Shown here in pieces: positions 5,993 through 12,826 of a stretch of DNA of 12,826 nucleotides. Location of the stretch: NCBI GenBank assembly GCA_023231005.1, contig JALNWG010000042.1, forward strand, positions 1 to 12,826, read 5' to 3'. How positions within the stretch are numbered: position 1 is the stretch's first letter; each line of letters begins with the position of its first letter. The notes beneath the pieces were generated by a model. That model was not told the DNA's origin and ran no database searches. It saw nothing but the letters and a program-made list of their open reading frames with translations. The position numbers were made by a program, and so were the translations under genes. Origin of the DNA: Bacteroidales bacterium. Its GTDB lineage: Bacteria > Bacteroidota > Bacteroidia > Bacteroidales > FEN-979.

Positions 5993-6396
5993 ATGTATAG
6001 AAATCTAAACACTTACCTAAACAAAAAAAGTTTTCCAGCTTACCAATCCCTTATAAATGCTGGTGGTAATATTACCTTGGATGATTCACGAAAAGATGAT
6101 TTTTGGAGCATTGGTATCGATAGATATAATACTTCAAATTCTATGATTTATTTGGGTAAACGAAAAAACGATGTCAATGCATTTACCCATGAATTATTAC
6201 ATCATGTCTTGGTCTTAATAGGTCAATATCCAGGTTAACAACCTGTATGATCTTGTTGACACATTAAACTCTACATTTCCCACAAATCGAGTAAGAACTG
6301 TTTTCGACTTTAGCCTTGTTATCCTTATTGACACATCAATACAACATGGCAGAATGTTACCAGTTTATTTGAATGACAGATTTAAAAGGAATCGAT
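5993..6396 (+). pseudogene. Broken small HExxH (zinc metallopeptidase-like) protein gene cut by the IS66 element
   Basis: The first 81 codons (5993-6238) contain FTHELLHH, an HExxH zinc-binding motif with His66, Glu67 and His70, preceded by an SMIYLG strand. This is the arrangement of a minimal metallopeptidase active site. The frame stops soon after, at TAA 6236-6238. One frame over, sequence is open from 6222 (VNIQVNNLYDLVDTLN...) straight into the left end of the IS66 element, where homology to any original gene must end. This suggests a one-base frameshift followed by truncation at 6396. I do not recognise the family. HExxH domains of this size occur in toxin tips and in small secreted or phage-borne peptidases, but no signal peptide is visible. 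The start is preceded by TAA in frame (5975-5977). Confidence 0.45.
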
Positions 6397-7953
6397 GTTA
6401 CTGTTCAGGTTTAACGAATATTTTATTAACAAATTAACAATGTAAAGGTGCAAATTTCGCGTTGAAAATAGAAAATTATTGAAAATTATATTTGGGGATA
6501 AATGGATTTTGCGGATAATTATTTCTGATACTTGCATTCATGATGCAACTGCCAAAAGGATACGTTATTTTACCTGAAGCCCTCTTGCTGAAAATGCAGC
6601 AAGATCTAATTGATTTTCAGCAGAGGCAGGCTGCGCTTGAGCAGAAAATAGAAGAACTCACAAAGCAGTTGCATAAAAACAGTGGAAATAGCCACAAGCC
6701 CCCTTCGACAGACGCGTTTAAAAAACCTATTTTCAATAACCGGCAAAAGAGCGATAAAAAGCCCGGCGCTCAACCGGGGCATAAAGGTTCTACACTTACC
6801 ATGGTTGACAACCCGGACAAAATAATTTTGCATAAAGTAGATGGTACGTGTATTTGTGGCAGGGGCTTAGGCCGGCAGCCAGTGGCCAATGTACAACGGC
6901 GACAAGTAAAAGACCTTGTAAAGGCGCTCATTGAAATAACAGAACACCGCAATGAGGTCAAAATCTGCAGTTGTGGCCAAATTCATTACGGGGAAACACC
7001 CCACATCACACCGGTCAAGTATGGTGACAGGATAAAGTCCCTGTCCGTTTACCTGAATACCTATCAATTCATTCCGTTTAACCGCATCCAGGAGTTTTAC
7101 CATGATTGTTTAGGTGCCGACATAAGTGATGGTGCCTTGCAAGATGCCAATGAAACAAGCTACAACAACCTGGAACAAACAGAACAACAAATCAAAGGAC
7201 ATTTAAAAGCCGGCGAGGTACTTCACAATGACGAAACAGGCATACGGTGCGAAGAGACATTGATGTGGGGGCACGGCGGATCCAATGAAGCATACACGCA
7301 TTACGCCATTCATAAAAAACGAGGTGTTGGAGCCATCGACGATATAGGCATATTACCAGGTTACCAGGGCGTAAGCATACATGACCGTTTTATAATTATC
7401 AATCTTGTCGCCATAGCCTTTGTAATGCCCATCTGTTAAGGGATTTGAAAAGCCTTGTGGAGGATGGCAAACTATGGGCCTCAGAAATGGTTGCCTTGCT
7501 CCTGAAGGCTAAAGAACTAAAAGAAACCGTCATACTGACAAAGAAAATCAAAGGAACGGTTTTAGCCGAATATGATGAAATTGTCAGAGCGGGGCTTGCC
7601 ATGGAACCGCTTCCGGAAGAAAACCACATCAAAAAACGGGGGAAAAAGAAAAAAACACCCTCCTTGCGCCTGTTGGAAACTTTTTCAAACAGGAAGCATC
7701 AGGTAATGGAATTTTTTGTAAACCCGGCAGTGCCGTTTGATAATAATATGGCCGAACGCGACCTTAGGATGGTGAAATTAAAACAAAAAATATCGGGTTG
7801 TTTCCGAACAAAAAAAGGCGCTGAAATATTTTTTAGAATCCGTTCTTATATTTCCACACTCAGGGAACAAGGATACAACATCCTCGACTCATTGCAACTG
7901 GCCATTGAAGGCGCTCCCGTGAGTTTTGCATAAGGCTAAACCTGAACAGTAAC
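6397..7953 (+). mobile_element. IS66-family insertion sequence (ISBst12-like, transposase only), complete ends
   Basis: The element is 1,557 bp, bounded by perfect 17-bp terminal inverted repeats: GTTACTGTTCAGGTTTA (6397-6413) and its complement (7937-7953). It carries only the large transposase and lacks tnpA and tnpB, as in the ISBst12 subgroup. The 8 bases outside each end are GAATCGAT and TTTTTTTT, so there is no target duplication. The left flank is a broken peptidase-like gene and the right flank is a foreign transposase 3' end. This points to recombination or adjacent deletion after insertion. Confidence 0.88.
6540..7933 (+). pseudogene. tnpC: IS66-family transposase (TnpC) with a frameshift
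   Basis: The first part (6540 to about 7393) has a coiled coil (residues 15-48) and the KNSGNSHKPPSTD motif. A zinc-binding pair follows (Cys104/Cys106 and Cys143/Cys145). The HNDETG motif holds catalytic Asp231, and the IHDRF motif holds Asp282. After HDRF the frame goes wrong at CGTTTTATAATT and stops at 7437-7439. One base over, the correct continuation YNYQSCRHSLCNAHLLRDL is open, runs past the track start at 7445, and reaches the catalytic Glu in NNMAERDLRM. It ends with the typical SYISTLREQGYN tail at TAA 7931-7933. A one-base loss (or a slightly larger loss before YYNYQ) explains the break. Both catalytic halves are otherwise preserved, so the damage is recent or could be a sequencing error. 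All DDE residues are present across the two frames. Confidence 0.9.
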
Positions 7954-7962
7954 TTTTTTTTA

Positions 7963-8241
7963 TCATTTGATCGTCTGACAACTCTTTAATAACTGTAACG
8001 TGGTGCAATTTTCAATATCTCTGACTGAAAGCAGAGGCAAGTCCTCAAAGCATCGCGGTTTTTCTTTCAAAATAAAAGAAGACACCAAAATGCTAATTGC
8101 CAATTTGTGATGCAAGGCAATCCATTTACGTGTTTGAAACTGATCTAATCCCAAAATTTGTTTTGCCTCTTTGATGTGGTGTTCTACAAAAAACCTCTGA
8201 GCTTGCATATATGCCACAGTATAGTGCCCTCTGGAAACCAT
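7963..8241 (-). pseudogene. C-terminal fragment of an IS701-like (DDE_5-type) transposase
   Basis: The 92-residue frame reads YMQAQRFFVEHHIKEAKQ, then LGLDQFQTRKWIALHH and VSSFILKEK. This is the region around the catalytic Glu (FVEHHIKEAK) and the following helix of IS701-like transposases. The N-terminal 300 or more residues with the two Asp are missing; the frame is closed by TGA just upstream of 8241. Its stop lies 10 bp beyond the IS66 right end. The IS66 element may have transposed into or recombined at this relic. No terminal repeats are visible. Confidence 0.7.
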
Positions 8242-8248
8242 TTTTCAA

Positions 8249-8256
8249 TATATTTG
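8249..8256 (+). promoter_or_regulatory. Bacteroidota-type -7 box for the sensor kinase
   Basis: TATATTTG matches TAnnTTTG exactly and would give a leader of about 25 bases before the TTG start at 8287. A second match, TAATTTTG, at 8282-8289 overlaps that TTG and would not allow its translation. No good TTTG -33 box lies 19-21 bp upstream. The box sits beside the transposase relic, so this may be an IS-supplied promoter. Confidence 0.4.
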
Positions 8257-8286
8257 CAGTAACTCATGTTTTAACGTTTCTTAATT

Positions 8287-10125
8287 TTGAAAGTTTTAAA
8301 GCATCTCTTTTTCGTTTTCATACTAACATTTCTAAACCAATCAGGTCGGGCTGAACCAGGACGAAATATTCAAGCGGATGATGCCCGGAGAGCCTATTTG
8401 AGTGCATTGAAGCAACGATCAATGTATAATATGGTTAAGTCTCTGATCATGCTTGGGGATGTACAAAAAGAAAAGAATTTTGATTCGGCTTACCTTAATT
8501 ATTCCTATGCACTGAAACTTGCAGACAGGTTCGGCCTGGTAAAATTCCGGCCGCGGATTTTCTTCGAAACAGGAATGCTTCATATTAAAGCAGGAAATTT
8601 CAAAATGGCAGTCGAATTGTTCGATTCCGCCCGCTATTCGGCATCGAGGATGGGTGATGATACCATTGTTTCAAACGTGCTCAACATGCTGGGAACCCTT
8701 TACGTTGATATTTGCGAAATGCCTCAGGCAAAATCAATGTTTGAAGAATCTTATAAATTGGCAATGGAAAAACATTTGCCCCGACAGGCTGGTGCTGCAT
8801 TGGGCAACATTGCACAGTTTATCCATGATCCCGACAGCTCGGTCAGGGTGATGAAAACCGCAATAACTTTGATAAATACAGAACCAGGTCAAAAAAAAGA
8901 ATTGGCTTTGATCTATATAAATATCGGGAATATGATGGCAAATTCAGATTCCGCAATTTATTATTATCAAAAAGCGATCCATCCAGATGAAGAAGTATCT
9001 GACCCAACTGTGGTTATGCAAGCCTGCAATAATATGGCGTATAGTTACATTGACAAAGGACTGGCGGCAAAAGCCAACGAAATTCTTCAGTTCATGGCTA
9101 TTCCAATCGCCCTGTCTGATTCAAATTTCGATTGGCTTGCCACCCTATATGATACCTGGTCGGACGTAAAAGCATATCAACATGATTTCAAAGGAGCCTT
9201 TAACCTGGAAAAGAAAGCTGTGAAAGCCCGGGGACAGGCTGAATCACGCAAATCAGCTGAACAGGTAAGACTTTTAGTATTGCTTCTGGAGGTAAAGAAA
9301 AAAGATGTTCTATTCAGCCATGCACAACGTCGTGTAACAAGCCAGAACAACGATATACGGTCGTTGAAATTAATAGTATTTTCATTGGTCATAGTTTTAT
9401 TATTAATTGCTGTTGTCGTATTCGGATATTATCAACGGATTAAAATAAATTCGCAGCGGAAAGAACTGGACCTGACAAAGCGGAAAATTGATATCCAGGA
9501 CTATGAAAGAAAGCAACTCGCCATTCAATTACATGATCTTACGGGGCCGTTTGACAAAAAAATGGCCCAAAAGATCAGTAAACTTTCATTTCCTGACCCG
9601 TTGGTTCGGGAAGAGTGTATTCTCGAATGGAAAAAAATATCATCCACAATTCATTCTATTTCATATCAGCTAAATCATAATATGGTAAAGGATCTTCCTT
9701 TTCATGATCTTATTGTAAGCCTTGTGGAAGAATATCGTTTGCTGTGTGATCTTACTATTGAAGTTGATTTGGACCCTGGTATCGTTATTGCTTCGAATCA
9801 ACAGGCCAACCTTTTCTATATCATACAGGAATTGTTTAATAATGCAATGAAGTATGTAAAGAATGGCATAATTACTATTAAAATAACGGTCGAATATAAA
9901 AATCTGTATCTGTTTTACCAGGATAAAGGACCTGGCTTTGAATCAGGGAGTCGGAAAAAGCAAGGGATGGGAATAAATAATATCTTTGAACGGGCAGTTT
10001 TACTGGGTGGAAGAGCCACCCTGAAAACTTCACCGGGTCAGGGAACCAGATGGATTGTAGCAATTCCACATACAACAAATGAAGAACACAAATACAACGA
10101 AGCTTATTCGATTGCTGGTCATTGA
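8287..10125 (+). CDS. TPR-containing membrane sensor histidine kinase (HisKA_3/NarX-like)
   Basis: The 612-residue product begins at a TTG. I accept it because the next codons give a signal peptide (KVLKHLFFVFILTFLNQSG). The periplasmic part (about 35-335) is helical with tetratricopeptide-like repeats such as AVELFDSARYSASRMGD and AKSMFEESYKLAMEKH. It is followed by a coiled stretch and one membrane segment (about 360-381). The kinase core has the phosphoacceptor His416 in LAIQLHDLTGP, slightly divergent from the usual LHDxxGQxL. The ATP-binding domain has N box ELFNNAMKY (515-523), G1 DKGPGF (546-551), and G2 QGMGINNI (559-566). It overlaps the response regulator by 47 bp, so the two form a two-component pair. 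The signal sensed is unknown; such kinases with N-terminal TPRs are common in Bacteroidota. Confidence 0.9.
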   Translation: MKVLKHLFFVFILTFLNQSGRAEPGRNIQADDARRAYLSALKQRSMYNMVKSLIMLGDVQKEKNFDSAYLNYSYALKLADRFGLVKFRPRIFFETGMLHIKAGNFKMAVELFDSARYSASRMGDDTIVSNVLNMLGTLYVDICEMPQAKSMFEESYKLAMEKHLPRQAGAALGNIAQFIHDPDSSVRVMKTAITLINTEPGQKKELALIYINIGNMMANSDSAIYYYQKAIHPDEEVSDPTVVMQACNNMAYSYIDKGLAAKANEILQFMAIPIALSDSNFDWLATLYDTWSDVKAYQHDFKGAFNLEKKAVKARGQAESRKSAEQVRLLVLLLEVKKKDVLFSHAQRRVTSQNNDIRSLKLIVFSLVIVLLLIAVVVFGYYQRIKINSQRKELDLTKRKIDIQDYERKQLAIQLHDLTGPFDKKMAQKISKLSFPDPLVREECILEWKKISSTIHSISYQLNHNMVKDLPFHDLIVSLVEEYRLLCDLTIEVDLDPGIVIASNQQANLFYIIQELFNNAMKYVKNGIITIKITVEYKNLYLFYQDKGPGFESGSRKKQGMGINNIFERAVLLGGRATLKTSPGQGTRWIVAIPHTTNEEHKYNEAYSIAGH

Positions 10126-10732
10126 GGACAATGCCACACTGGTATTGGCAGGATTGCGGAATTTCTTCCGGCCGGAACGTGATCTGATCCAGGTTTCCGA
10201 ATCGGTTTCATGTGTTGAGGCTGCACTTAACCAAATAGACACGGGCAGGTTTGACGTTATCCTGCTCGATTTGATAATCCCTGGGAGCAGCCCTGGTGAG
10301 AACATTTCCATGTTACAACATCAATTTCCCGGTAAGCCCATCGTAGTCTATACTTCCATCGATTCCAATCTGTGGCGTAAAAGAATGTTTGTCTCGGGAG
10401 TGCACGCCTATGTGCATAAAAACGACAGCCGTGATACATTGAAGAGGGCCATTGTAGATGCATTTGAAGGAAAAATTGCCTTGTGCATGGGTACGGTAAA
10501 TACGCCTGACGTGGGTTCTCTTTCGCCAGAAATAGGCGAAAACACACTGTCGATAACAGAAAAAGAGATACTTGCTATGCTTTCTGATGGGCTAAGATAC
10601 AAAGACATCGGAAAAGTTCTGACGATGAATGATGTGGCGATTGAAACAGTTGTGAAAAGGATTCGAAAAAAATTCGGCGCTTCTTCCACACCACAACTCA
10701 TCCATATTTTAACCGAACAGGGATTATTATAA
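10079..10732 (+). CDS. NarL/FixJ-family response regulator (REC + LuxR-type HTH)
   Basis: The 217-residue product has a receiver domain (about 11-130): acidic Glu16-Asp17 in LLVIEDN, phosphoacceptor Asp64 in VILLDLIIP, the switch Thr92 in YTS, and Lys113 in YVHKND. A linker leads to a LuxR-type helix-turn-helix (about 157-208): LSITEKEILAMLSDGLRYKDIG, then TVVKRIRKKFG. The start overlaps the kinase 3' end by 47 bp, and the encoded phosphorelay partner is almost certainly that kinase. Targets are not evident; no inverted repeat I can tie to it was found. A shorter start downstream (e.g. TTG or ATT) is possible but would cut into the first strand. Confidence 0.92.
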   Translation: MKNTNTTKLIRLLVIEDNATLVLAGLRNFFRPERDLIQVSESVSCVEAALNQIDTGRFDVILLDLIIPGSSPGENISMLQHQFPGKPIVVYTSIDSNLWRKRMFVSGVHAYVHKNDSRDTLKRAIVDAFEGKIALCMGTVNTPDVGSLSPEIGENTLSITEKEILAMLSDGLRYKDIGKVLTMNDVAIETVVKRIRKKFGASSTPQLIHILTEQGLL

Positions 10733-10882
10733 TTGATGCCAATACAACCAAAATTTCTAAAACACCCCTGAAAATTCTCTTTCTTTTTTTACACAAGTGG
10801 GTAGGCTGGTGCCAATTCCGTCACCATTCTATTTTCATTTAGCATCTCATAAAGAGTCCGATATCTTTTTATAGCAATCCTA

Positions 10883-10904
10883 TTTTGCCGGAAAACCGGC
10901 AAAA
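10883..10904. terminator. Perfect hairpin after the two-component genes
   Basis: TTTTGCCGG (10883-10891), loop AAAA, and CCGGCAAAA (10896-10904) form a 9-bp perfect stem flanked by T and A tracts. It lies 150 bp after the response regulator stop. There is no strong T-run directly after it on the plus strand, so it may act as an mRNA-stabilising or weak terminating hairpin. The rest of 10733-10979 shows no gene. Confidence 0.5.
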
Positions 10905-10920
10905 CATTGCAGAACTAAGT

Positions 10921-10952
10921 TTTGTTGGGTTTTTTTTTTATATTAATATTTG
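10921..10952 (+). promoter_or_regulatory. Bacteroidota-type promoter
   Basis: TTTG (10921-10924) is followed after exactly 20 bp by AATATTTG (10945-10952), one mismatch from TAnnTTTG. This spacing is the Bacteroidota consensus. Transcription would begin about 10958, some 22 bases before the ATG of the short secreted-peptide gene. Confidence 0.5.
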
Positions 10953-10979
10953 CAGGGAACACTTTAACATGTTCGTAAC

Positions 10980-11081
10980 ATGAGAAAAAGTATAATTCTT
11001 ACCCTGTTTTTAACAATTCTTGGTTTTACACTGCACGCTCAATTTGCAAATCAGCTTCCAATTAGGGTTGATACTCAATAA
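10980..11081 (+). pseudogene. 33-residue truncated secreted protein
   Basis: The ATG at 10980 opens a frame encoding MRKSIILTLFLTILGFTLHA, a convincing Sec signal peptide with an A-Q junction, then FANQLPIRVDTQ and TAA at 11079-11081. The same frame continues for a few codons (FDIGED) before a second stop at 11103-11105, so this is probably the N-terminal stub of a longer secreted protein and not a mature small peptide. It has its own promoter (10921-10952). It may still be expressed. The stretch 11082-11279 otherwise shows nothing recognisable. Confidence 0.45.
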
Positions 11082-11279
11082 TTTGATATTGGAGAAGATT
11101 AAGGGGTGAGATCTGGCTTAACGTACTCTTTTAATATTCTGCATACCATCATTGCTTAATATTGAAAAGATAATGGACAATTAAAACATGAAACAATTTT
11201 TACGATATTTTTGAACATATAGCTGTTAAAAACGGAAACAAATGATCAATCCCTATTGAACAGGAATAACAATTGAAGA

Positions 11280-12023
11280 ATGAAAAATAACACTCATTGG
11301 TCGTATCATCATCGTTCCTTACATTTAAGAGGCTATGACTATTCAGGTGAGGGATTGTATTTCATTGCGAAATGTACAAAAAATCGGCAACATTATTCCG
11401 GCAGGATTTCTTATGTTCAAATGATCCTCGACGAAATCGGCAAGATTTCAGCTTTGTTTTCAGAGGCAAGATCGACACATTTCGACCAAACAATGGTTGC
11501 CGAACATGCAGTCATGCCAAATCATGTCCATTTAATTTTGGCGTTAAACATAAAACAGATAATTATCAATAATAGTGAATTGACGCGTAACGAAATAACA
11601 CGTGGTGTAGGGCCACACCATGGTGTGGCCCCAACACAAGGCGTGGCCCCACCGCATGATATATTCCCACCGCATGATGTATCCCCCCAACACATCGTAT
11701 CCCCACCGCCGGGGTTGTTCCTGCCACCTGGTGTTCCGCAGCCGGCCAACCAATTCGGCAAACCCATTGCCGGTTCGGTTTCGGTGATCATCAATCAATA
11801 CAAAGCATCCGTGAAACGTTGGTGCAATAAACATGGTCGTGAATTTTTTCAATGGCAATCTCGGTTTTATGACCATATTATCAGAAATAAAGAATCCTTC
11901 AACAACATTATAAATTATATGACCAATAATCCCAAACAATGGGAGAAAGATAAATTTAATCAAATAACGCCATGGAAAAACCCTTCAAATACATCGTGCT
12001 CACCTTTATCGGTGCAGTGGTAA
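11280..12023 (+). CDS. REP-associated tyrosine transposase (RAYT, Y1/HUH family) with a tandem-repeat insert
   Basis: HUH-superfamily single-strand nucleases of this family cut palindromic REP sequences. The HUH motif is MPNHVHLIL (His82 and His84), and the catalytic tyrosine is probably Tyr213 in INYMTNNP. I prefer Tyr213 over Tyr197 (RFYDHIIRN) because E. coli TnpA-REP has a Trp at the equivalent of 197. The closing NP-W segment is typical. Residues 109-156 form an inserted run of six-residue repeats ([GDI]VxPxH-like) not seen in ordinary RAYTs. The C terminus beyond about residue 228 reads into the next gene, overlapping it by 52 bp. The natural stop was therefore lost or the RAYT sits fused to it. 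Start codon ATG 11280; no SD. The residue calls are by family knowledge. Confidence 0.88.
   Translation: MKNNTHWSYHHRSLHLRGYDYSGEGLYFIAKCTKNRQHYSGRISYVQMILDEIGKISALFSEARSTHFDQTMVAEHAVMPNHVHLILALNIKQIIINNSELTRNEITRGVGPHHGVAPTQGVAPPHDIFPPHDVSPQHIVSPPPGLFLPPGVPQPANQFGKPIAGSVSVIINQYKASVKRWCNKHGREFFQWQSRFYDHIIRNKESFNNIINYMTNNPKQWEKDKFNQITPWKNPSNTSCSPLSVQW
11604..11729 (+). repeat. 18-bp tandem repeat encoding hexapeptides, inside the RAYT gene
   Basis: Seven consecutive 18-base units starting at 11604 (next at 11622, 11640, 11658, 11676, 11694, 11712) encode GVGPHH, GVAPTQ, GVAPPH, DIFPPH, DVSPQH, IVSPPP and GLFLPP. A partial eighth unit (GVPQPA) follows from 11730. All units preserve the reading frame. 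The units diverge, so the array is old or rapidly evolving. Confidence 0.85.
11607..11631. repeat. GTAG followed by a perfect palindrome, REP-like
   Basis: GTAG (11607-11610) is followed directly by GGCCACACCATGGTGTGGCC (11611-11630), a perfect 20-bp palindrome; one more G-C pair at 11610/11631 gives 22 bp. This mimics the GTAG-plus-hairpin layout of REP sequences recognised by enterobacterial RAYTs, but it lies inside the coding sequence of the RAYT itself, encoding GPHHGVAP. Whether this protein recognises it is unknown. Confidence 0.45.
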
Positions 12024-12352
12024 TCTTCATCATTTATGCACTGGTATGGTTCGGGAAAAGCAATTTACGGGATGCCGTGAATAACCTTAACCGGGCCGAC
12101 ACCACCCTCACCAGCCTGGCAAAAGACCTGAAATCGGCCAATCAGGAGCTGCAGGATGCGAAGAAAACGATTCATTCCTTCGATAGTACCCTCTCGGATA
12201 TTCGCCGGAAAGTTACTGATCTCGACCGGTCACGGTTGCAAAACCAGATCGTGTTCGAACAAATGAACCGGAAGTTGTCGGTAAAAATTGATACTATCGC
12301 TGCTGAAATGAATAAAGTCACTGCGAACCTGAAAGAGCCCATCGTTCATTAA
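11972..12352 (+). CDS. Small membrane-anchored coiled-coil protein, unknown function
   Basis: The 126-residue product begins MEKPFKYIVL, has one membrane segment (about residues 8-27, rich in Ile, Val and Phe), and then a long heptad-like helical tail (about 34-121). This layout is that of an inner-membrane protein with one anchor and a periplasmic or cytoplasmic coiled coil. No family recognised. The ATG falls inside the end of the RAYT frame, 52 bp before the RAYT stop. The next gene starts 13 bp after its stop, suggesting an operon. Its own promoter region would have been replaced by RAYT sequence. Confidence 0.7.
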   Translation: MEKPFKYIVLTFIGAVVIFIIYALVWFGKSNLRDAVNNLNRADTTLTSLAKDLKSANQELQDAKKTIHSFDSTLSDIRRKVTDLDRSRLQNQIVFEQMNRKLSVKIDTIAAEMNKVTANLKEPIVH

Positions 12353-12365
12353 TAATACTTTTCCT

Positions 12366-12731
12366 ATGAAAAAGATTTTTATCATGATTATACTGTTGGC
12401 AGGTTCGTATGCCCTGCTGGCCCAGGTCAAAACATTTAATGCCTGCACTGCCGAAGATGTTTTTAAACTCCTCAAAGGTGACTCCCTGGTTGTCAAATGC
12501 GATTCGGTTTATGCCATAACCTCCGAACGATTTCACAATTATGAACTCATGCGGTTGACACTACAGAAGAACAATAGCCTGTTATTTGGTACCATAACGC
12601 AAATGAAACAGAATTACGAAAAGCGGATCGACCAGCTCAACAAAGATTATTCCGACATGAAATCTTTATATGTCAAATGCGATGAGAACTCCAGCGGCTA
12701 CCTTAAGTGCGACACGAGGTCGCTTAAATAA
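12366..12731 (+). CDS. Small secreted protein with repeated KCD motifs, unknown function
   Basis: The 121-residue product starts with a clear signal peptide (MKKIFIMIILLAGSYALLAQ). The mature part contains three KCD triplets, at residues 44-46, 104-106 and 114-116, plus Cys27, giving four cysteines. A predicted helical segment (about 56-100) separates the triplets. Cys45, Cys105 and Cys115 could form disulfides or bind metal. It lies 13 bp after the coiled-coil gene and is probably co-transcribed; they may act in the envelope together. No family recognised. The stop TAA is at 12729-12731. Nothing recognisable follows to the window end. Confidence 0.65.
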   Translation: MKKIFIMIILLAGSYALLAQVKTFNACTAEDVFKLLKGDSLVVKCDSVYAITSERFHNYELMRLTLQKNNSLLFGTITQMKQNYEKRIDQLNKDYSDMKSLYVKCDENSSGYLKCDTRSLK

Positions 12732-12826
12732 CTGTTAATCGTTCTTTTACAGATAGAATTAACCTCATGTTCCATCATGAGTAGCCTACCGGCACATGCG
12801 TCAATGGTAACGTTGGGGTGTGAAGC

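Noticed and set aside
5993..6238. HExxH protein as a complete small peptidase
   Set aside because: The frame ends 10 residues after the motif, too short for the third zinc ligand of known families, and an adjacent frame continues to the IS66 end.
7385..7445. Programmed frameshift in the IS66 transposase
   Set aside because: IS66 transposases are not known to use frameshifting, and the break falls between catalytic motifs with a missing base, which fits mutation.
11522..11963. Minus-strand glycine/tryptophan-rich frames opposite the RAYT repeat
   Set aside because: They are the reverse reading of the 18-bp tandem repeat and of the conserved RAYT coding sequence.

Overview
The window looks like an accessory stretch of a Bacteroidota (Bacteroidales-like) chromosome, probably from a metagenome or a poorly characterised strain. 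The supporting signs are a type IX secretion (T9SS) sorting domain, promoter boxes of the Bacteroidota form TAnnTTTG, the lack of clear Shine-Dalgarno sites, A+T-rich spacers, and transposase remnants of Bacteroidota type. No tool was run; all family calls come from reading motifs.

Layout. (1) 1-566: the broken 3' end of an agmatine deiminase/peptidylarginine deiminase family gene. (2) 597-2578, minus strand: a two-gene unit encoding an ABC-type AAA ATPase (RloA-like) and a TOPRIM-like RloB protein with a 4-bp overlap, a probable anti-phage module. Its promoter box is bracketed by two near-identical inverted repeats. (3) 2700-4160: a graveyard with an orphan IS21-type end array, a T9SS cargo gene collapsed to its two ends, and a collapsed IS4-like transposase. 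(4) 4350-5318: an intact phosphatidylserine decarboxylase gene. (5) 5319-5852: hairpins and a class II (serine-shaped) tRNA gene with an isoleucine GAU anticodon loop and a damaged acceptor stem. (6) 5993-8241: a broken HExxH protein gene truncated by a complete but frameshifted IS66-family element with 17-bp perfect inverted ends (6397-7953), followed by the 3' end of an IS701-like transposase. (7) 8287-10732: a TPR-containing sensor histidine kinase overlapping a NarL/FixJ-type response regulator. (8) 10733-11279: noncoding, with a hairpin, a promoter and a 33-residue truncated secreted peptide. (9) 11280-12731: a REP-associated tyrosine transposase (RAYT) with an 18-bp tandem repeat and a GTAG-plus-palindrome inside its own reading frame, overlapping a small membrane/coiled-coil gene, then a small secreted cysteine-containing protein.

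The working genes appear to be rloA/rloB, psd, the two-component pair, the RAYT and the last two small genes. Most of the remainder is mobile DNA or genes broken by it. The points most worth checking are the twin operators on the RloAB-like unit, the chimeric tRNA, and the REP-like palindrome carried within the RAYT gene.
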